The position numbers were made by a program, and so were the translations under genes. From assembly GCA_047967505.1 (NCBI GenBank), contig CM106539.1: a stretch of DNA of 64,000 bases; one strand, given 5' to 3'. Positions 1 through 10,619 of this stretch are shown here, piece after piece. Position 1 is the stretch's first letter. Every line of letters starts with the position of its first letter. Under the pieces are notes generated by a model. It made no database searches. It was not told the DNA's origin and saw only the letters and a program-made list of their open reading frames with translations. Source of the DNA: Dipteris shenzhenensis. Lineage: Eukaryota; Polypodiophyta; Polypodiopsida; Gleicheniales.

Positions 1-194
1 CTGTAGTGTTGTGGGAACATGCACTAATTTTCTTTAATTAAAAAGTTTCACTTGTTTTCTACTGGGTTAATGATGTATCAGTCAGCTACGATAATATGAC
101 TGCTAAGATTAGGGTGAAGAGGGGCAAGAGGAGCTTGATTGTCACAAGTAGGTCATCTGTGGGGTCTCACCTGCATTTATTTTGCCTTTGGCAG

Positions 195-3100
195 ATTGAT
201 CGCAGCAGAGGGTTCCCTCTACTCAGGTTTAGGGATCGGGATTCTTATGCAGGAAATAAAACTAAGGAGTATGATGATCTGGCAATGAAATATTTGTCTT
301 ATGTGTTGTTCTTGTTGGTCATATGTTTTTCTATTTACTCTCTCGTATATGAGCGCCACAAGAGCTGGTACTCATGGATATTGTCTTCTTGTACAAGTTG
401 TGTGTATACTTTTGGTATGTGTTCCACAACTCCCATCTTGACTGTTTTTTGTTTTTGATGACTCACAATTGACTTGGAGGCTAGAGGCTTGAATTGTGTG
501 CCTCTTAACATTTCTATCTCTAACAGCATCTTTGAAACTGAAATTGCAGGCTTTATAATGATGTGCCCACAGCTATTTATAAACTACAAGCTCAAGTCAG
601 TTGCACATTTACCATGGAGGCAAATGACTTACAAGTTCTTGAACACAATCATAGATGACCTGTTCGCATTTGTGATCAAGATGCCAACACTTCATCGATT
701 ATCTGTTTTCCGTGATGGTATGGCAATATTCAAACTAATGTGTGCATGTGTGCGCGTGTGTGCGTGCACGTATGTGTGTCTGGAACCAGCATGTATGGGG
801 CAGGCAGATGTAGTCATAAATGTTTTCTAGATTACTATGTGCGCATTTTTGTGTGTGTGTGTGTATGAGAGAGTTTGTGTGTGCGTCTATCAGCAGCTAG
901 TGCAGAAAGTAACTGAGAGAATCCATTTGTGAGCGTGAGCCTTGGGAGGTCATCTGGTTATTGTTGAAGCTGATCCTGTGGGTAGATGGTGTTTGTCTAT
1001 GACAAAGTATCAGAAGAAAGGATGGGGTGGGTGGACCCTATGCCTTGTATTTGTTCTCAAGATTGAGTGTCTGACTGTAAAGCTCATCCTTGGTGTTAAT
1101 AAAAAAAGGCAATGATAGGTGCATGCTGAAACCTCTTAGTGCTCTCTTGAAGGGAGTGATCAGAATACCAAATTACACTACAGAGTAGCTGTTTGCATGG
1201 ATTACAAATAAAAAGATCATAGACTTCATTGATGCTGCTTTCTGGTATAAAGTACACATGATTACTCCCCCTTCTTCAGGGACTCCTTATTCCATAAAGG
1301 AGGTAGAAGACCAAAGGACTGAGGCTGGCGGCTTCTCAATACTAGAAGAATGTTAGAAACCGAACATAATGGAATTTCATGCATGAATGACTGTAGAAAC
1401 AAGTATAAAACTAGGAATAGAAACTCAGACATACTTGAGTAACCACTCTATGTACAACATTAGCCAACAAAGCTATACTTTTCTCTCTTGGATATCCAAG
1501 GGTTCTCCAAGATGCCTGCACCATGCTCACTGGTTCCACTCATTAGTAACACCAAATCGATGTACTTAGAGAATTTAAACTCTGCAAAACTGCAATCAAT
1601 AAATGAATAGTTCCTTGATGTAACTATGGGTTGAATGGAATCCAGACCTGTGCACTAGGCATAATGTTAAGACACAGATTAGATGAAGAACTGTGCATAT
1701 GGACTGGTTCAGTTTGAGAAATGTCAGAATGGTGTCCAAGAACTAACAGTCCTTGGTGAAAATTTTGGTGATGGTCAGAGAGAAAATTCTCATTTCGAAT
1801 CAGAGACTCAGCAATATTCTCAAGCTGAGATGAAAACTTCAAGAGGCAAGTATCAATCTATCTTATAAGCTATGAAACAAGCAGTTCCAAATTAGTACAA
1901 CCAATCGACCAATCTAATGAAAGTCAAACTACTAACCATGAACTTAGAATAAAGACTGTAGAATGGGTCTAGATAGGAAAGACAATATACAGTAGTTTAG
2001 GAGTCAAAGCGCCAACAAAGAGCAACACAGGGTTGAAACCCAACTGTAGGGACATGGTCTAAAACAAATCGTAATTTCCTCTAGGCCTGTCCTGGAGCAA
2101 AACGAACAGCTGGGAATTAAGCTTGGGTTGGATCAGGATGAGAGCAATAGTTCAACCGTAGGGATCAAGATGAGACCAATAGTTCAACCGTAGGGACAAG
2201 GTCTAAAGCAAATTGTAATTTGATCTAGGCCTGTCCTGGAGCAAAGCAAACAGCTGAAGTAAGCTTGGGTTGGATCAAGATGAGAGCAATAGTTCCCTGT
2301 GCTTACCGCTGATGAAGGACATTCACGACTGCCCGGAGCAGACGATAGTGAACAGGGATGCCTGAGTTGTAAAGCCAGTGTTGGTTCAGCAAAAGAGGGT
2401 TCAGTGACTCCAGAGAGCTGTATTAGGAAATCACAGCAACCTACAGGCTCAAGATATAGTCAACTGGAACTGAAGGGCTGAGTGGTGAAGGCAGGCTGCA
2501 AGGACTTCGAAGTGGAGTAGAGCAGGGGTAGAAGGAGGTGGCAGGCAGCAGGAGTAGAGGGCTAAAATACACTGAAATGTTTGTTAGTCCTGGAGATCAT
2601 ATCCGTCTCACAGTTAATTGCTAGGTGATCTCAGTCTATCCTCCTGAAGCTAAGCATCATCACCTAGCACACCAAGACTCACTTTAAAGGCTAGACGGAA
2701 GGTGTTAGGTTAAAGAATATGTCCTAGGCATGTGGATGTGCGAAGCATCTTAGTCTTGTATGGCATACATGATAGTGGATTAGGGCAAAATAGTCTGATT
2801 TTTTAACTCTTGATTCGGAATTTTAATTTCATCTTGGTTAAGAAACTGTGGAGGCAAAAAATAAAAAATCGTGGAGGTTTAAATTTTGCTTCACTTTAAA
2901 ATGATCAGGTCATTACATGGCTCCAGAGTTCTATCGTGGAGAAAACTATGACAAGAGCATTAATGGTTTTGCCTTTGACATTATTGTTGTGGATGTATAT
3001 TTCATTGGTTTCCCCTTTGTCTACGCATAGGCATGCACACACATACATGCTCTCTCCCTCCCCCCTCCTATAGCCCTGCATTACCAGACTGATGATTGCC

Positions 3101-5256
3101 TCTGTCCCAAGCTCCAACTGTGCCATTTTCTTGTACCAGAGGGTCCAGCTGACCCCATTTCCGTACAAGGCACCGCATCTTAATCCATCTTACCAACCTT
3201 GTGTTAGAAATGACCCAACAAAGGGTACGCACAGCGGAAGACTTATAGTAATGCCCAGGAGCTCACACAGTGTGGTGTGGGTGTGGAATCACAAACTTCT
3301 TTACTTAATGTGCATAAAATAGATGTGCAGACTCATCAATAGACAATGAACCGGCCAGATAGAGAAACCACCAAAATATATATTTCCGTCCAAAACTATG
3401 GACACAATACAAAAGAGATAGATCCAGAGTCCCACCAATGGTGTGGTCCTCTGATCTAACCACAAGGTCCTCCTCCTATCTGCCGGCTATCTCTAGACTC
3501 GAGCCCGCATTTAGCCTTGGATGGAATTTACCACCTGCTTAGGGCTGCATTCCCAAACAGCCCGACTCGCCGACGGCGCCTCGCGAAGCAATAGGGTCCG
3601 AGCTTGACGGGGCTCTCACCCTCTCTGATGCCCCTTTCCAGGGGACCTGGGCCCGGTCCGTTGCAGAGGACGCCTCTCCAGACTACAATTCGCGCGGCAA
3701 GGCTGCACGATTCTCAAGCTGGGCTCTTTCCGGTTCGCTCGCCGCTACTAGGGAAATCCTCGTTAGTTTCTTTTCCTCCGCTTAGTGATATGCTTAAACT
3801 CGGCGGGTAGCCTTACCTGATCTGAGGTCCAGTGTGTTCTTCTCCACCTTACGCCTGTGAATCAGCCTAGGTGGGCAGCCCCTGCCAAGCTTTGTTTGCA
3901 GCACACAGGTCCGTGTTCCACTGCTCCAACGTGCTTGTGAATGGCTGCTCTAGAAGGTATGATGATCACAACACCTTGCTGCCCTAGAAGACAGCCAAGG
4001 TCCCAGCCCTTAGGGAACTCAGTCTGCAGCACTCCTTCAACTCTCCTTTACCTCCAAGATGAGGCCAAAGGGAATGCCTTCAGGCTGCTCCTGTCTGCTC
4101 CACTTTCTGCTGGATGTTGGATGAATAATGGGCCATGAAGCCCCTCCTTTTATAGGCTCAAGGCCTTGCTGAGAAAACCAACCAGCCAGCCTCATACTGG
4201 CCGACCAGTCTGCTGCTGGTCCAGCCCTTTAAGGGCTCACAAAACTAGGCCCATTCAGGGCCATTTGCAGGGCTGACCTGCCACGTGGCATTGCGCCACT
4301 GGCCAGGGCCCTACTGCCCTAGATTCAGGGCCTTTTTGCAGGCCTCACACCTGCCCATAGCCTCTGCCATCTGCCCTGCATCTTTCCTGCTGGTTCTGCC
4401 CTCTGTCAGGCTCTCTCCAGCCACGTGTGCAGCGCCGTACACATTCGTACTGCTGCTGATGTCATTGTGCCTTTCATAGGGTCCTGCTGCAGTCCAGTGA
4501 GTGCCTCATGCCAGGCCTGATCCAAGACACTGTGTCCCCGCCACCTTCCTGCACATGAGCTGCTCTTGATGCAGCCTTTCATCCTTGGGATACCCCACCA
4601 ACCATGAATGCTCCAGATCTGTCCCAGATCCACACATCCAGGTAATCTCTCTTTGGGCACATCCTGCCCTAGGTCTCCCTCCCCCACGCTCTCCTCATTT
4701 GGGGGCTTACAGATGGGGAGGTGACCTTTCCAACACCTTGTTGAGGTAGCGGACATGAAAACATACATTGTCTCGACCCATCTTAGCCAGTAGAATGAGT
4801 AGCTTGGTTGTAGCTTGAGACTTTCATCACCTCTAACGAGTGCTCAAGCTCAAGTCTGTAACCATTGAGAACGACCCATCGTGTAGGATATAACCTGACA
4901 ATGAGTGACCAGGTTGGCCCACTTTTTCTAGATGCCCTTCGGTATCAATCCACGCACTGGGGGATCATTAGTGACACTGAAGGAGTGATGGTTACCTGAC
5001 AACTTTCAATGCTGGTATATGAGTCACTGCGAACTATGGTGACACTGAAGTGTTACCACTGTGAGATCTGTGAGTGGTGGTGAGACAGACAGACAGACAC
5101 ACAAGACAGAGAGAGAGAGAGAGAGAGAGAGTCTATTAATGTCAACGGGAGACCAAAGGTCTATTGGACAATAGAAAAGACCATCTAGTACATCAGCTTA
5201 GGGAGGGCACATGGCAGCTCCCAAGGAGTGCAGTACTCCAGTTATTTAGAATACTT

Positions 5257-5299
<43 letters not shown>

Positions 5300-5401
5300 T
5301 TAGTGAATTCTAGTTTAGAAGGAAGTTAGGTAGTGGGCCCTGTTAACCTAAAAAAGGGTCTCACTCATTGAAAACACTTCCGTATTTTCTTGTACATTTA
5401 G

Positions 5402-5444
<43 letters not shown>

Positions 5445-6303
5445 GTGAATTCTAGTTTAGCAGTTAGTGAGGTAATGGGCCCTGTCAACCTAAAAAAGGG
5501 TCTCACTCATTGAAAACACTTCAGTGTGTTCTTGTACATTTAGTAGTGTTATTGGGCTTGTCACGTGGCACCCCTGTTGTATTATCCCATATACACTAGT
5601 GTGCTGGCTCACTTTCCTAGGCCTATGGAAAGGGGCTGAGCTGTACTCGCACTTCATTCATGAATAATACAGTTCAGATTCCACGTCTTTAACTGTTCAG
5701 TGCTTTCAAGCATCAGCCTAGCTGGGCTGTACACGCAAGCATGACTGACTCTAGCACCAAGCTAGCCAGCCTCATGGAGCTGTCCTAACCCATGCCCTCT
5801 TCGATTAAGAGTGACCTTTTTCCTTTCTTTTCCCCTTTATTTCTACGTCTGCTATTCAGTCTCTTGGCTTTTCCTAAACTAGTTACTGCTAGCTGAGTTT
5901 AGTAGAAGTCATGAGAGAGAGAGAGAGAGAGAGAGAGGTGCTTGGTTTGTTTATTGTTGTTGTGTGTCATGTTTGTGGTTTGAGTGATCAACACATATTC
6001 CCTAATTCTTTGTGCTTAATGCAAATTTCAGATGTTATTTTCTTGATTTATTTGTATCAACGCTGGGTCTATCCTGTTGACAAGAGCCGAATAAATGAAT
6101 TTGGTTTTGGAGGAGAGATCAAGAAGGAAGACAGCAATCAGAGTAGTCCTGAAGCTGAACCGGTTCCTGCTATTGACGCTAAAGCAGAAGATGATAGGGC
6201 AGATCAAGACATAGTAAGCAGAATGGCAGCTGGTAGAGCTCAACAATCTGATAGGGTGGGGACAACAGTGGACAGTTTGAAAGAGAGCAAGAAAAGCAAG
6301 TAA
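195..6303 (+). CDS. CLPTM1-like (cleft lip and palate transmembrane protein 1 homologue), 3' exons only
   Basis: Three exons are readable: 195-414, 550-717 and 6032-6303 (stop TAA 6301-6303). They join in frame across GT..AG introns; codons split at 414/550 (Gly) and 717/6032 (Asp). The product matches the C-terminal half of plant CLPTM1 proteins: RDSYAGNKTKEYDD, then a membrane segment and YERHKSWYSWILSS, then CPQLFINYKLKSVAHLPWRQ, DDLFAFVIKMP, and VIFLIYLYQRWVYPVDKSR, NEFGFGGE. These belong to a multi-pass membrane protein; animal relatives are ER proteins involved in receptor assembly or lipid handling, while the plant role is poorly known. The gene starts before the window. The tail after GGE is acidic then lysine-rich and reads as an ordinary hydrophilic C-terminus. 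The last intron is 5.3 kb and holds an rDNA fragment and microsatellites. Identification rests on remembered family sequence and is strong. Confidence 0.93.
2048..2300. repeat. Short direct repeat in intron
   Basis: Two adjacent copies share CTAGGCCTGTCCTGGAGCAA, AGCTTGGGTTGGATCA and GATGAGAGCAATAGTTC, with small indels between them. The phrase AATAGTTCAACCGTAGGGA occurs twice between them. This looks like a local tandem duplication with no coding content. Confidence 0.7.
3503..3830 (-). rRNA. 26S rRNA 5'-end fragment (displaced, non-functional)
   Basis: The reverse complement begins GACCTCAGATCAGGTAAGG and runs through GTTTAAGCATATCACTAAGC, the universal ITS4 primer region with CACTAAG in place of angiosperm CAATAAG. 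It continues through the D1 region to GGTAAATTCCATCCAAGGCT. Homology stops near 3503, where the expected continuation is replaced by unrelated sequence. Only about 330 nt of the 26S 5' end is present, and no 5.8S sequence is recognisable in the adjoining 3831-4340, which could hold ITS2 remnants. It lies antisense in an intron, so it is an rDNA-derived insertion and not a working rRNA locus. Confidence 0.88.
5107..5560. repeat. (GA)n microsatellites within a tandem duplication
   Basis: (GA)n runs lie at 5107-5131, 5260-5296 and 5405-5440. The segment after the second run (ATTAGTGAATTCTAGTTTAG through TTGTACATTTAG) is repeated after the third run with a few changes, so microsatellite plus about 150 bp was duplicated as a unit. 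A further (GA)n run is at 5913-5938, just before the last exon. Confidence 0.85.
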
Positions 6304-7988
6304 TTTCCATCACGTCTTTGTCTTCAATGATGTGGTAATGTCAGTATTGCATGGTTGGCATCAGGAGTCTATAAATCCTGATTTTCTATCATCCTATTTG
6401 CTCTTGTTCAGAGCTGCCATGTAGCATTATATCTCCTTGTTTTCAGAGGTGAGGCCAGCAAAGAGTGGCTTGAGATTGTGGTTCTTTTAGCAAAGATGAG
6501 GTCAAGAGAAGTAGACGTCAGCTAAGGTGGGGTTTTCTCACACAATTTTGGCATCTCTTATCTGTTCAATCCTATGATTATTTATGAGGTGGTCCGAGGA
6601 GTAATGTTTCTGGGCTGCCTAGAACTGTTTTGAAAATCGTACAAATGTCAAAATACACAGCAAAAAGCATTTGGAATTTCTTCTCTTCAGATGTCTCTTC
6701 CAAGGTCTGAATACCAAGTATTTCTCATGTCAGGTTTGTCACGTAATGTGAGCCATGATTTCTGGTTTCAGAATTTCCCTTCTCTCTTTTTGGAAGAAAG
6801 ATCTCAATTGATTATATTATAAGCCCGTTCTTGGTTAGTGCATTTGAAAGTTTGCGTGGTCTTCCATTGAACAATTAATCTTAAAAACATTTTCTTGGAG
6901 TACAGCAGCTAGTCACGCCAAGTTTGAATAAAGTTATCATTCCTAACAAGTAGTAATTACAACCATAATTAGTTGGCATTGTGTGACCTGCTTTTTTTTT
7001 TGAAGAGCTTATTAAGGGCTTGTGTCATGATATGCTTATGTATGTTTATGTCTGTATAGGTGTATGCTTTTATGTTTTGACATTTGTAAAGTACTATGGC
7101 CATAATGATGCAGGAACAGATACATCACACTTGCGCTTGTGCATGTCTACCTACCTTCTTCCTACCTACCTACCTATATACATGTAAATATAGCATGAAT
7201 TATATGCATCTGTATGTGCGCGTGCTTGTGTACACAATGCAGTATGAGTGTGCACATACATGCATGCACATGCACATGTCGGCATTGACACTTGCATGCT
7301 CACACGGATGCATGTAGTACATTAGTGGATTATCTAGTGCATGCACATGCATAACACACACAAGCACGCATGCCCACGTGCTCACATGCATGTAGATTGT
7401 AAGTGGGTTATGTAGTATGTTGGCACATAAGTGGGATATGTAGTGCATGCACAAGCACGCATGCACGCCCATGTGGTATCTTAGTGAAGATGGATACTTG
7501 GGACACGGGCCCCCCAAGGACATGGTGAGAATACACTAAGTGTCTCTTGCACTAATGCCTACCTCATATGGCCTACTATAATTTTGTTGAAATAATTTGG
7601 ATGCTTCATAAAAGGGTCTCTATTATTGCTCATCCTATGCTTTCTTGCTTATGCAGATGCTCTTATTGTTAGCTAGGTTTTTTCTATGATTGTCTTTGTT
7701 GTTTGTTGTTTGTTGCTAGAAACAAGATGGGACGAGTGGCCATTTTGTAGGATTTCATAGTTTTGTGGGTCATTAATTTTGACTTGTTGACTCAATCAGT
7801 CTTGTTGGATCAACCATCAATGTCTTTGCTTAGAATGTGGTAGTTTACTTAACCAATCTTGTTGGATCGACCATTGATGTCAGTGCTTACAATGTGGTAG
7901 TTTACTCAACCAATCTTGTTAGATCGACCATTGATGTTGTTGCTTACAATGTGGTAGTTTACTATGTTGATATCAATCATATTTAGGT
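6304..7988. other. 3' flank and intergenic region of the CLPTM1-like gene
   Basis: 3' UTR and intergenic DNA with no supported gene. About 7100-7480 is rich in GCATGCACATGCAC-type alternating purine-pyrimidine sequence, which produces spurious Cys/His-rich ORFs on both strands. Confidence 0.7.
7801..7965. repeat. Three-copy 57-bp tandem repeat
   Basis: Three head-to-tail units with a period of 57 bp begin at 7801, 7858 and 7915. Each contains CTTGTTGGATCGACCAT (with variants) and AATGTGGTAGTTTACT. They lie immediately outside the left end of the decayed giant transposon and have no coding content. Confidence 0.8.
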
Positions 7989-8021
7989 ATTTAGGAAAAA
8001 AGGGAACTCATTTTGGGGTCC

Positions 8022-10199
8022 TGAAGGACAAATTGATGTTATGGGATCTAGAGTCCTAAGGTCTAAGGTTGTGAGTGTGTGAACACATGGTGTGCCTTGA
8101 TAGGTGTCAGTAGGTGTGATTGAGTGAATCCAGGTGTGGTGTGATTGAGAGATTTATGGAACTGATTGAGAGATTTGTGGATCTAGATGCTCTACTTAGC
8201 TCATATGTGATGTCACTATTGGATGTAACTGGAGCCTCTTGTCTCTTTTGAATACACTCTCTTTTGCTTCACCGGCTTAATCCTTCTTGCAACTTTAACA
8301 TATGGTATCAGAGCATTGGTTCACTCTCCTTGAGATCTCCTTGTCATGTCATCATATTCTTCACCATGAAGTTTTTGAAGCTTTTTCTCTCCTTTTCACG
8401 AAATTTTCAAGTGCTTGTTCTCCTTCATCTCAGAATCATTGCACTTGTCCTTTTAGTTGTGGTTTTTCTTGGTTAGGACGCACTTACAGATGGAAGGAGT
8501 TGAAGAAATAAGGTGTTTACAGCTCGTGTTGGTTCTCGCTTCATTCTGCGCCTTTTCTTTAAATCCAGCTTGTTGGAGCCATCATTTCAAAAATGGTCTG
8601 AGGTGCACTTAGGGGATCCTATGGGCAACCTGTTGGTGAATTTTGAGGGCAAATGGTCAAGGGAATGAGGAGAAACTAAGGAAAAATCAGTCGGGTTTTG
8701 AAGAAATGGTTTTTGGAGGTGGAGAAAATGCTGCTGTCCTTGGTGGTGTGAAGCTTTATTTGGTCTGAGACTTGCACTGAGTCTTCTACTTCTAAGTACC
8801 TTTTATTGTGCAGCAAATGCCCTCTGCTTGATGCTTTGTGGACTGAGGTAGCAATCCTCCAAGGTTCCTCTGCTTTTTGCAAGCATGTCTAGACTATTTT
8901 TGAAGTTTGATGATACACTAAATGCTAAGGTGATGCTTGAGGAGTTAAAGTACAGATCAGATATTCCTTTTTAAGTTTAGTTGAATGCATTTTTCACCTT
9001 TTATGTTGAGGATTGAGGTTATGATACTTTGAAGTGGATTTCAAGTCATACTATCTTGTTGACTAGTGTGGATTGACCATGACAAGAGCTTACATGAAGG
9101 AAGAATATATCATGACTTGCATGATGATTTCCAATGGATATGATTGGAGCAAAGGTTTCAACTACAACCATTATGATTCTTATTTTGAAGATGCCTTAGT
9201 TATGGTTTCAGTATCTTTCAAGATGTATGAAATGTACTTGCATTTGGTTGACTATACCTTGCCATATAATCATGACCACCTCTTGTACAAGAGTAGACAC
9301 TGCCCTTGCATGACAAGTGGTAAGACTCTCTTCAGTCCATATAATTCACAAAATGGTCATAAAGCTTGGACACTCAAAGAAGGTGAAGGACTACAAGGAT
9401 CTTGTATTGCAGAATATGGACAAGATACATTAAAGAGTGTGGAGAAGGACAGAGAAAAGGAGTTACAAGATAGCTACACCAAGAACCTCTCCAATGACAA
9501 TGAACCTCACACTATGGTAGCTTGGAAGAGAAGGAGAAAAAGGACAAGATATGCCATCAAAGGGGGGCAATTTCTCACATCTTCAATTTAGAATTTTTGT
9601 GTGTGGTCAATAAGGGTTCTCTGCCTTGGGATGTCCCCCTCAAATGATTGTGAGTCTTATCTGTTACCTTGTTGGATCTAAGGGTATTCCCATGCGGTCA
9701 TTGTCTATCTCCCAATTGTAAACCAACAAACCAAAGTCAGAGTGAGATCATGTTGGGATGAGGATGCTCAAATGAGTCTACTGCTGATGCAACTAGAGTG
9801 AGTACCAGGTTGTGGATCATGTGTGTTGCCACTAGAGGTGGGCAAGCCATAAAGTTTCCCATGGACTACTGCTAGGGTTGAGGTCATCAATTTGTGGGGG
9901 GGAATGAAGGACAAATTGATGTAATGGGATCTAGAGTCCTAAGGTCTAAGGTTGTGAGTGTGTGAACACATGGTGTGCTTTGATAGGTGTCAGTAGGTGT
10001 GATTGAGTGAATCTAGGTGTGTGGTGTGTGATTGAGAGAATCATGGAACTGATTGAGAGATTTGTGGATCTAGATGCTCTACTGAGCTCATATGTGATGT
10101 CACTACTGGATGTAACTGGAGCCTATATATTGGGCCTGTCTCTCTTGAATAAACTCTCTCTTTTGCTTCACTGGCTCAATCCTTCTTGCAACTCAAACA
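8022..10199 (+). mobile_element. Small copia-like LTR retrotransposon nested in copy 1
   Basis: The left LTR (8022-8300) and right LTR (9905-10199) both start TGAAGGACAAATTGATG and end ..AACA. Directly after the left LTR is TGGTATCAGAGC (8303-8314), the primer-binding site complementary to initiator tRNA-Met. A G-run purine tract (about 9894-9904) precedes the right LTR. Flanks read GGTCC / TGTCC, a near 5-bp target duplication. Removing the element restores a continuous sequence that matches 41200-41230 of the intact giant transposon, which proves the insertion. The 1.6-kb interior has no recognisable pol, so it is non-autonomous or heavily deleted. Confidence 0.88.
9073..9591 (+). CDS. 172-codon ORF inside the nested LTR element, unrecognised
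   Basis: An open frame from ATG at 9073 to the stop at 9589-9591 lies in the interior of the small LTR element. The product is hydrophilic with a basic C-terminus (KRRRKRTRYAIKGG). I recognise no gag, protease, integrase or RT motif. It may be a remnant of the element's internal region or chance; the usual purine tract and right LTR follow 0.3 kb downstream. Confidence 0.3.
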   Translation: MTMTRAYMKEEYIMTCMMISNGYDWSKGFNYNHYDSYFEDALVMVSVSFKMYEMYLHLVDYTLPYNHDHLLYKSRHCPCMTSGKTLFSPYNSQNGHKAWTLKEGEGLQGSCIAEYGQDTLKSVEKDREKELQDSYTKNLSNDNEPHTMVAWKRRRKRTRYAIKGGQFLTSSI

Positions 10200-10619
10200 T
10201 GTCCTTGTAAGAAATTCACTATTTTCTCAATTTTCTTTGCTCCAAAATCTACAAAAATGAGCTGGCATTAAATGCTTCTATCATATTCTGTCTGTAAAGC
10301 GGGTTTTGTGTCATCTTTACTCATAATGGCAGTAGATTTTCGTGTCAGATTCCCAAAATTAACGACTAAGAATTTGTGTTTTTCAAAATTTTAAACCTTT
10401 ACACGGAGTTATCGCGGTAAATATGGACTTATCATGGTTGAATTATGTAGGCCTCGAGATTCTGTGGTCAGAAAGTCATAACTAGCTTTAAGAATCTTTG
10501 TTTTTAAAATTTTCAAACATCCTTGTGAAAGATTAACATGGATTTAACGCGGTAAGTCCATTGCTAACACTTTGTTTTATAAAAGTTGATAAGGGTGTAA
10601 AGGCAACATGTGACCACGT

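Larger units (their letters stand above)
718..6031 (+). other. Large last intron of the CLPTM1-like gene
   Basis: A 5.3-kb intron bounded by a GTATGG donor and a TTTCAG acceptor. It holds TG-rich low-complexity sequence (about 735-890), a direct repeat of roughly 120 bp (about 2048-2165 against 2197-2300, sharing CTAGGCCTGTCCTGGAGCAA), an antisense 26S rRNA fragment (3503-3830), and four (GA)n runs around a tandem duplication of about 150 bp. No coding exon of another gene is evident; the short ORFs are shadows. Confidence 0.8.

Noticed and set aside
3604-3810. Plus-strand ORF of 68 codons
   Set aside because: It is the complement of the 26S rRNA fragment.
7096-7523. Cys/His-rich ORFs on both strands
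   Set aside because: They are produced by GCATGCACATGCAC-type low-complexity DNA and have no domain.
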